A stretch of DNA of 28,410 nt. It comes from CAZZBK01 sp964652155 (GTDB taxonomy: Bacteria; Planctomycetota; Planctomycetia; Pirellulales; PNKZ01). This document shows positions 23,542 through 28,410 of the stretch, piece by piece. A program made the position numbers and the translations under genes. The stretch covers positions 1-28,410 of the forward strand of contig CAZZBK010000078.1 of assembly GCA_964652155.1 (NCBI GenBank), given 5' to 3'. The stretch's first letter is position 1. Every line of letters begins with the position of its first letter. The notes beneath the pieces were generated by a model, which saw nothing but the letters and a program-made list of their open reading frames with translations, was not told the DNA's origin and made no database searches.

Positions 23542-23742
23542 TTAGCGGGCCATCGGTCCGAGCGTGACGCGGCGTGTGCGGCGTTCAGCACGCAGACGGG
23601 CACGGCGGCGAATCTCACTCGGCTTCTCGTAGTATTCCTTGCGACGCATTTCTTTCTTGATGCCGCTACGTTCGACCAGCTTGCGGAAGCGACGGACGGC
23701 CTCTTGAATCGATTCACGATCACGCACGTTCAACTTGACCAC
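23542..23742 (-). CDS. rpsU: 30S ribosomal protein bS21
   Basis: 66 aa from GTG 23742. The sequence VVKLNVRDRESIQEAVRRFRKLVERSGIKKEMRRKEYYEKPSEIRRRARLRAERR is unmistakable bS21, the small basic protein of the 30S platform near the anti-Shine-Dalgarno region, needed for initiation. The GTG is preceded by a perfect AAGGAGG (23747-23753) with a 4-base spacer and gives the usual family N-terminus. The frame stays open upstream to an ATG at 23889, which has its own GGAGGG (23899-23904, spacer 9), so a 115-aa form with a Cys/Asp-rich N-terminus is also possible. Converges on pyrK. Confidence 0.93.
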   Translation of the reverse strand: MVKLNVRDRESIQEAVRRFRKLVERSGIKKEMRRKEYYEKPSEIRRRARLRAERRTRRVTLGPMAR

Positions 23743-23904
23743 AATTCCTCCTTCGAGTTTTTCCAAAACCAAACCACAGCCGTCTGAGTCACAGCCGTCT
23801 GAGTCACCATCACTTGAGTTGCCGTCACGCGGGTTACAATCACCCGAGCCACAGCCGCATTCGCAAGGCTCGGCCGTACTTATGCTCATCGGCAGGGACC
23901 CTCC
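23743..23904 (-). other. In-frame upstream extension of bS21 with its own ribosome binding site
   Basis: ATG 23889 to the GTG at 23742 encodes 49 extra residues without a stop: MSISTAEPCECGCGSGDCNP, then an Asp/Ser/Gly/Cys-rich stretch, then LVLEKLEGG. It holds seven cysteines. GGAGGG at 23899-23904 sits nine bases before the ATG. It could be a true N-terminal extension, a leader that modulates S21 synthesis, or a chance open frame; two independent Shine-Dalgarno sites make chance less likely. Confidence 0.5.
23775..23864. repeat. 15-bp tandem repeat, six units, increasingly degenerate
   Basis: Units start at 23775, 23790, 23805, 23820, 23835 and 23850. The first two are identical (CACAGCCGTCTGAGT); the rest diverge. 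Because 15 is divisible by 3, the repeat encodes five-residue periods (for example DSDGC) in the bS21 upstream frame. Confidence 0.8.
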
Positions 23905-24099
23905 AATATATCGAAATGGTCCCCCAAGTGTCCACATGCTGTGCGAGAAAAGTGGGCGATTATCCGGGTCCGGCGCTCTGGCGGGGGGCACGTTCGGGCG
24001 AGTGCCCAAGACAACCGGCCAATTTTCGCTAGAATCGGGGCGCTAGCACCGGATGGTCGCCCACGGCGCCGTCCCCCCCGAGCGAGGAGCGAGTATCGA

Positions 24100-25401
24100 G
24101 TGGCCCGATTCGCAAAGCGATTTTTCGGCAAGAAGCGCGGCGAGCACAACATGCGCAGCGACGAGGTCGGCGGCGCGTGGTGGGCTGGCTTTGCGCTGCT
24201 GTTCATCGCGTCGGGCTGCAGTCTGAGTTGGTACTTTTTGCAACGACTGATCATTCCCGAGTGGACGGCCAATCAGCATTTCGTGGTTGGCAATTGCACG
24301 GTGCTCGACAAGCGATTGTCCGAGCGTCCGAGCGATGATGGCCCCACGTTTCGCCCGGAGGTGCAGATTCAATACGAGGTCGCCGGGCGGACGTACCAGG
24401 TCTGGACCTACGACGCAACGCAGCTCTATGTCGGCGGACGCGACCAGCAGGAGCAATTGCTCGAGCCCTTTGCGATCGGCGAGCGTCGGCCGTGTTGGTA
24501 CGATCCCGCGCAACCGCAGCAGGTTATCGTCGTTCGCGGTTATCGTTGGTACTTGTGGTTGCTGTTGATCATGCCGCTGGCCTTTTTGGCGTTTGGCGCG
24601 GCGGGGATGGTGCATTTCGTGTTCCACTGGGGCAAGTCGACCGAGCGTCGCGCGGCCTGGGCCCAAAAGGCGGCCGAGTATAATCCCTTCGACGAGGCGG
24701 CGGCGCTCGAGCAACAATATCCCAACGTGCCGATCGACAGCGCGCTCACCGAGAGTCCGGGCACGCTGCTCAAATATCGCTTGCCGCGACAAACGGTCGG
24801 GTGGCAAGGGCCCGCGCTGCTGATGTTGTCGATCGCGCTGTTGTTGCTGGGGATCGGTTTCGCGGTCTTGGCGGTGCGCACGTTTTGGGCCGACGAGTTC
24901 GATCGGTTCTTGGCGGTGTTCAGCGCGCTGTGGCTTGTGGCGTCGGGCGCGTTGCTCGCGCTGGTGTTGCGGCGGTTGTATGTGGCGGCGCGGCTGGGCA
25001 GCACGATTGTCGAGATCGATCAGCACCCGTGGCATTGCGGCGAAACCCATGACATCTACGTGCGACACACCGGGTCGGGGCCGCTCGACGCGCTCAGCGT
25101 GGTCATGGAGTGCGTCGAGGAAGTGACGTACCAGCAAGGGACCCATTTGCGGATCGAAAAGCAGCGGGTATTTCAGGCCGTATTGCTCAAAATCACCCGC
25201 GCCGACTTTGCCTCGCCCGGGGTCTGCGAGCGGCAACTGCACGTGCAAATTCCGCTCGACGCGATGCACTCGTTTGCCGCGCAGCACAATCAAGTGGTGT
25301 GGCAGGTGATGGTCCGCGGCGAGTTGCGTCGCTGGTCGAAGTTTGAACGCGCGTATCCGGTGACGATCTATCCGTGCCGCACGTTGCAGGAGGCCACATG
25401 A
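24100..25401 (+). CDS. DUF3592 domain-containing membrane protein
   Basis: 433 aa from GTG 24100 (AGGAG about 12 bases upstream); ATG at 24151 is an alternative. Membrane helices lie at about 27-50, 148-173, 237-262 and 268-296. The DUF3592 domain lies between the first two (VVGNCTVLDKRL, FRPEVQIQYEVAGRTYQVWTYD, FAIGERRPCWYDPAQPQQVIV). The last 135 residues form a soluble beta-rich domain (WHCGETHDIYVRHTGSGPLDALSVVMECVEEVTYQQG, RQLHVQIPLDAMHSFAAQHNQVVWQVMVRGE) that resembles an arrestin-like sandwich. The function is unknown. It is the first gene of a three-gene operon, each joined by an ATGA overlap. Divergent from the bS21 gene. Confidence 0.82.
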   Translation: MARFAKRFFGKKRGEHNMRSDEVGGAWWAGFALLFIASGCSLSWYFLQRLIIPEWTANQHFVVGNCTVLDKRLSERPSDDGPTFRPEVQIQYEVAGRTYQVWTYDATQLYVGGRDQQEQLLEPFAIGERRPCWYDPAQPQQVIVVRGYRWYLWLLLIMPLAFLAFGAAGMVHFVFHWGKSTERRAAWAQKAAEYNPFDEAAALEQQYPNVPIDSALTESPGTLLKYRLPRQTVGWQGPALLMLSIALLLLGIGFAVLAVRTFWADEFDRFLAVFSALWLVASGALLALVLRRLYVAARLGSTIVEIDQHPWHCGETHDIYVRHTGSGPLDALSVVMECVEEVTYQQGTHLRIEKQRVFQAVLLKITRADFASPGVCERQLHVQIPLDAMHSFAAQHNQVVWQVMVRGELRRWSKFERAYPVTIYPCRTLQEAT

Positions 25402-25799
25402 GCCGGCCGCGTGTGCGCATTTCGCTCGACTCGCCGCAGCGCAGCTACGCGCCGCTCGAACTGCTCTCGTTCGAGTATCGGCTCACTTACCACGCCGAGG
25501 CCACGCCGTCGGCGGTCGAAGTGTCGGTGCTCTGGATCAGCGAGGGGAAGGGGGACGAAGATCTCGCCGTGCACTTCTTCGATCGCGTGTCGAAAGACGA
25601 TCAGCCGACGGTCGACTTTCGCGGCGTGCATCGCTACAGCATCGCCTTGCCCCAGAGCCCCTTGAGCTACGACGGCTTGTTGTTCAAGATCGGCTGGCGG
25701 ATTCGGGTCCGCGTGTTTTACGCGCGCAAGGAGCATCTCCTCGTGGAAGAGCCGTTCCGGCTAGGGCATGTCCCCGCCGCGACGCCGCTGGCCCCATGA
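25398..25799 (+). CDS. Small beta-sandwich protein (arrestin-like?)
   Basis: 133 aa, soluble, no signal peptide. ATG overlaps the stop of the DUF3592 gene by four bases; AGGAGG at 25388-25393 is a strong ribosome binding site inside that gene. Alternating hydrophobic strands (VRISLDSPQRSYAPLELLSFEYRLTYHA, VEVSVLWISEGKGDEDLAVHFFDRV, HRYSIALPQSPLSYDGLLFKIGWRIRVRVFYARK, EEPFRLG) suggest one beta-sandwich. The order of elements echoes the soluble C-terminal domain of the upstream protein, so the two may interact or descend from one arrestin-type fold; this is inference. Not otherwise recognised. Confidence 0.72.
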   Translation: MSRPRVRISLDSPQRSYAPLELLSFEYRLTYHAEATPSAVEVSVLWISEGKGDEDLAVHFFDRVSKDDQPTVDFRGVHRYSIALPQSPLSYDGLLFKIGWRIRVRVFYARKEHLLVEEPFRLGHVPAATPLAP

Positions 25800-26410
25800 G
25801 CGCCGAGGAGGGGCTGCTGCGCGCGAGCAACCCGTTCGCCACGCGCTGCGTGCGTCCTGGCGCGCTCGCGTATCGGTTTCCTGCTCAGTTCGACGCCGCG
25901 CAGCTCATCGAACGCTGGCGCGCGCAGCAACGCTGGGGCGAGATCATCGGGCCGCACGGCTCGGGCAAGAGCACGCTGCTCGCGACACTCACCGCCGCGC
26001 TCGAAGCGGCCGGCGAGCGCGTCATTCGCTTCACGCTGCACGCTGGCGAGCGGCGATTGCCCATGTGGCCCGAGCACTCGCCGCTCGATGCGCACGCGGT
26101 CGTCGTCATCGACGGTTTCGAGCAGCTCTCCTGGCTCAGCGCCTGGCAGATCAAACGGCGACTGCGTCGCGCCGGTTGTGGGCTGATCGTCACCGCGCAC
26201 CGTAGTCAGCGCCTGCCCATGCTCTTCGCCACGACGACCGACTTGGACAGGACGCAGGCCTTGGTGCAGACGTTGCTTTCCGGGTATCCGGCCCTGGTCA
26301 CGGCCGACGACGTCGTCACGTTGTACGACCAATATCGAGGCGATATTCGCGAGTTGCTCTTTGCCCTGTACGACCTTTACGAGCAGCGCAAGCCGGTTGC
26401 CGATTCGTAA
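25796..26410 (+). CDS. Small P-loop ATPase
   Basis: 204 aa, cytoplasmic. Walker A GPHGSGKST (residues 52-60, Lys58) and Walker B AVVVIDGFEQL (Asp106, Glu109) are intact. A basic helix (WQIKRRLRRAGCG) is followed by LIVTAHRSQRLPMLF, where a sensor-1-like strand is expected. The C-terminal 60 residues (LVTADDVVTLYDQYRGDIRELLFALYDLYEQR) are helical. The size is too small for an ABC transporter and no ABC signature is present; a STAND/AAA-like or ATP-binding accessory role is possible. ATG overlaps the previous stop (ATGA). As the third gene of the DUF3592 operon it may energise or regulate the membrane component. Confidence 0.82.
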   Translation: MSAEEGLLRASNPFATRCVRPGALAYRFPAQFDAAQLIERWRAQQRWGEIIGPHGSGKSTLLATLTAALEAAGERVIRFTLHAGERRLPMWPEHSPLDAHAVVVIDGFEQLSWLSAWQIKRRLRRAGCGLIVTAHRSQRLPMLFATTTDLDRTQALVQTLLSGYPALVTADDVVTLYDQYRGDIRELLFALYDLYEQRKPVADS

Positions 26411-26457
26411 CGACTCGCCCGACGGCCGTTGCTGGCCCTCTAGCCAGGGCAAAAAGT

Positions 26458-26486
26458 TTGGCGTTTCGATGCCCTTTTGCTAGGCT
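26458..26486 (+). promoter_or_regulatory. Candidate promoter of the DUF1549 gene
   Basis: TTGGCG (26458-26463), 17-base spacer and TAGGCT (26481-26486), inside TGCTAGGCT as at the S9 peptidase promoter. The leader would be about 55 nt and ends in GAGGAGG. Confidence 0.4.
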
Positions 26487-26548
26487 CAAAGCCCGGAACA
26501 TCTTCTCGCCCGTTCGGGCATGCAACTCGGAAACAGAGGAGGCACGCG

Positions 26549-28276
26549 ATGCGAACCTGTCTCATGGTCTCGACGGTGGTTGCGGTCTGCGCATGGTCTG
26601 TTTGGGGACAAGCGGCAGAAAGGCCTGTTGCCGCCGGCGCGGTTCGCCCACCCGCTCCACTTACGGACGACGGCCAGCGCATCCCACGACGTGACGATCG
26701 AGTGGCAACGTTTACCAGCGACGTCGATGCCGTTCGCTTTATCGACGCGCAAATTCGACACGGCTGGAGCGAGGCCGGGCTGAAACCGTCACCCCGGGCG
26801 ACCGAGTTGGAGTGGTGCCGGCGAGTGTACCTCGATGTGATTGGTCGCGTGCCGACGGTCGACGAGTTGTTCCGTTTTCAACGTGCTCCGGCCGTGAGTC
26901 GACGCGCGACGTTGCTCAACGAACTGCTCGACTCGTCGACCTATGCTGACGAGTATGCGCGGTATTGGACCACGGTTTGGTCCAACATCCTGATCGGTCG
27001 CCCGTCGACGGCCGCGCCCGATTCGCTCGTCAACCGCGAGGGCTTTCGGCAATATCTGCACGCGAGCTTCTTGGCGAACAAGCCCTACGATGTGCTGGCT
27101 TATGAACTCATTTCCGCCAGCGGAGACACCACGCCCGGTGAGAGCGGTTTCAATGGCGCGGTGAACTATCTCGTGGATCGTGTGCAGGCCGACGCCGTGC
27201 CCGCCACGGTTGCGACATCGCAACATTTTCTCGGCACGCACATTCAATGTGCCCAGTGCCACTGCCACCCGTTCGCAGATCACATGCAAGGGCGTTTTTG
27301 GAGTATCAACGCCTTTTTTCGCCAGGCCCAGGTGAAGACGATTCGCAAGGCCAATAGCGCGCCTCACGCGGTGCTCAGCAACGGCGATTTTTTGGGCGAA
27401 GGCAAAGACCCGCGCCAAGCCGTGATCTTTTTTGATACCCGTCGCACTTGGGTCTACCCGGCCTTTCCCGAGTACTTTAATGGCGAGAAGATCAATCCGA
27501 GCGGATTGATCGCCGAGGTCGATCGCCGCAGCGAGTTGGCGCGATTCGTCATTCAATCCGATGACTTCGAGCAAGCCATCGTCAATCGATTGTGGGCGCG
27601 TTTTCTGACGGTGCCGTTGGGGGACCAGATCGACGAGCTTGGCCATTCCTTTGGCACGACGAAGCTCGCGGTGCGGTTGTCCGAAGAATTCTCCGCCACG
27701 GGTTACGACCTCAAGCGGCTCGTGCGCTGGATCGCGCTCAGCGAGCCGTACGCCTTGTCGAGTCGGGTCATCGCCACGAATGTTCGCGACGACTTAGCTT
27801 GGGGCAACAAGCCGCGCTACAGCCGTTTCTATGTCCGGCAGATGGAACCCGAACAGGTGTATGACTCGATTCAATCCGCGTCGCGTCCGCTGGCCGGGCG
27901 CCGTGCTAGTCCTCGCGACAACCTGCGCGCCACGATGCTCGTGCAGTTCAGTCGCGCGTTCAAAGATCCTGAGAGCGCGGTCGACACGACCTACGACGGC
28001 ACCGTGCCGCAGATGCTGTTGTTGATGAACGGCGAGATGACTGCCGCGGCCACCAGCGTGAAGCCCGATTCGTTCTTGTTCAAGCTGGCGTCATCGGCCC
28101 GGTCACGTCAGGAGGTGATCGAGTACTTGTACCTGGCGTCCCTGGGACGTCGTCCCCAGAGCGCCGATTGGTCGGCGGTCGAGGCGGTGTTTGCCAAAGG
28201 GTCTGACCAACTCACCGCGTATCAGGATATCTGGTGGGCCCTGTTAAACAGTAACGAGTTTATCTTGGTCCATTAG
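26549..28276 (+). CDS. DUF1549/DUF1553 domain-containing secreted protein
   Basis: 575 aa. A Sec signal peptide covers about residues 1-22 (CLMVSTVVAVCAWSVWGQA). The DUF1549 domain follows (VRFIDAQIRHGWSEAGLKPS, WCRRVYLDVIGRVPTVDEL, LLDSSTYADEYARYWTTVW) and ends with CAQCHCHPF (Cys234, Cys237, His238), a CxxCH motif. DUF1553 comes next (ELARFVIQSDDFEQAIVNRLWARFL, LVRWIALSEPYALSSR, PEQVYDSIQSASRPL, EYLYLASLGRRPQSAD). This pair is abundant in planctomycetes, usually beside DUF1501, and is of unknown function. There is no N-terminal cytochrome-type domain, so it is shorter than many relatives. Start: GAGGAGG at 26536-26542, six bases before the ATG. A DUF1501 partner may lie right of the window. 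Confidence 0.93.
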   Translation: MRTCLMVSTVVAVCAWSVWGQAAERPVAAGAVRPPAPLTDDGQRIPRRDDRVATFTSDVDAVRFIDAQIRHGWSEAGLKPSPRATELEWCRRVYLDVIGRVPTVDELFRFQRAPAVSRRATLLNELLDSSTYADEYARYWTTVWSNILIGRPSTAAPDSLVNREGFRQYLHASFLANKPYDVLAYELISASGDTTPGESGFNGAVNYLVDRVQADAVPATVATSQHFLGTHIQCAQCHCHPFADHMQGRFWSINAFFRQAQVKTIRKANSAPHAVLSNGDFLGEGKDPRQAVIFFDTRRTWVYPAFPEYFNGEKINPSGLIAEVDRRSELARFVIQSDDFEQAIVNRLWARFLTVPLGDQIDELGHSFGTTKLAVRLSEEFSATGYDLKRLVRWIALSEPYALSSRVIATNVRDDLAWGNKPRYSRFYVRQMEPEQVYDSIQSASRPLAGRRASPRDNLRATMLVQFSRAFKDPESAVDTTYDGTVPQMLLLMNGEMTAAATSVKPDSFLFKLASSARSRQEVIEYLYLASLGRRPQSADWSAVEAVFAKGSDQLTAYQDIWWALLNSNEFILVH

Positions 28277-28410
28277 GTGCATGCAGGGCGTTCATTTCTC
28301 CCAGGCCGGCGAGGGGGCGCCGATAGCACGGTGGCCGAGCCGCTGGCTTGGGGTACGTGTGAGCGTCTTCAAAGTTGGTCAATCGTAGGATCTGGCATCA
28401 AGGGCATCAT

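Noticed and set aside
23775..23864. Possible CRISPR-like array
   Set aside because: The units are 15 bp, directly adjacent without spacers and degenerate; no cas gene is present. It is a simple tandem repeat.
26432..26455. Possible terminator after the ATPase gene
   Set aside because: Only a 5-bp stem (CTGGC/GCCAG or GCCCT/AGGGC) can form, and the following run is A rather than T on the plus strand.
28360..28410. Possible minus-strand coding end at the right edge
   Set aside because: Only about 13 codons before a stop are visible, with no recognisable motif, so a gene cannot be supported.

Overview
The window looks like a chromosomal segment of a planctomycete, most likely Pirellulales-like. 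The evidence is two DUF1501 genes with twin-arginine leaders, a DUF1549/DUF1553 gene, a DUF4838 protein, an M81 (MlrC-like) protein, Gfo/Idh/MocA and TIM-barrel sugar enzymes, high GC with many spurious antisense frames, and weak or absent Shine-Dalgarno sites at many starts. No rRNA, tRNA, CRISPR array or transposase gene was seen.

Layout. 1-290: start of an outer-membrane efflux lipoprotein, cut by the window edge, divergent from citrate synthase (659-1948). 1966-5915: DUF4838 protein and M81 metallopeptidase-like protein on the minus strand. 6134-8794: divergent sugar-isomerase-like TIM barrel and Gfo/Idh/MocA oxidoreductase, with a four-helix-bundle gene between them flanked by heptamer-phased inverted repeats. 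8795-12379: strong terminator, hypothetical protein, solo copy of the heptamer hairpin, small secreted protein, S9 peptidase lipoprotein. 12469-14360: DUF1501 protein and small membrane protein. 14503-15811: HicA/HicB toxin-antitoxin pair, DUF4126 membrane protein and a translationally coupled single-TM microprotein. 15859-18759: aminotransferase, DapA-family protein, a REP-like palindrome and PhoU, all minus. 19164-21162: second DUF1501 gene facing a decayed DUF433/DUF5615 toxin-antitoxin module. 21207-23412: RsuA/RluB-type pseudouridine synthase and PyrK-type electron-transfer flavoprotein. 23542-23904: ribosomal protein bS21 with a second possible upstream start. 24100-26410: overlapping three-gene operon (DUF3592 membrane protein, small beta-sandwich protein, P-loop ATPase). 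26549-28276: DUF1549/DUF1553 protein. In the last 134 bases (28277-28410) no gene start could be supported.

How the parts fit. Housekeeping functions (citrate synthase, PyrK, pseudouridine synthase, bS21, PhoU) are interspersed with planctomycete-specific secreted or degradative proteins. The 1966-8794 block reads as a carbohydrate or amide catabolism neighbourhood with divergent promoters in 5916-6133. Small accessory modules (hicAB, DUF433/DUF5615, four-helix-bundle cassette) sit in the gaps, often next to short repeats.

The most noteworthy items are the heptamer-phased repeats around and away from the four-helix-bundle gene, the frameshifted and nonsense-mutated DUF5615 toxin, the bS21 gene with two Shine-Dalgarno-led starts and a Cys/Asp-rich 15-bp-repeat extension, and the tightly coupled DUF3592/beta-sandwich/ATPase operon.
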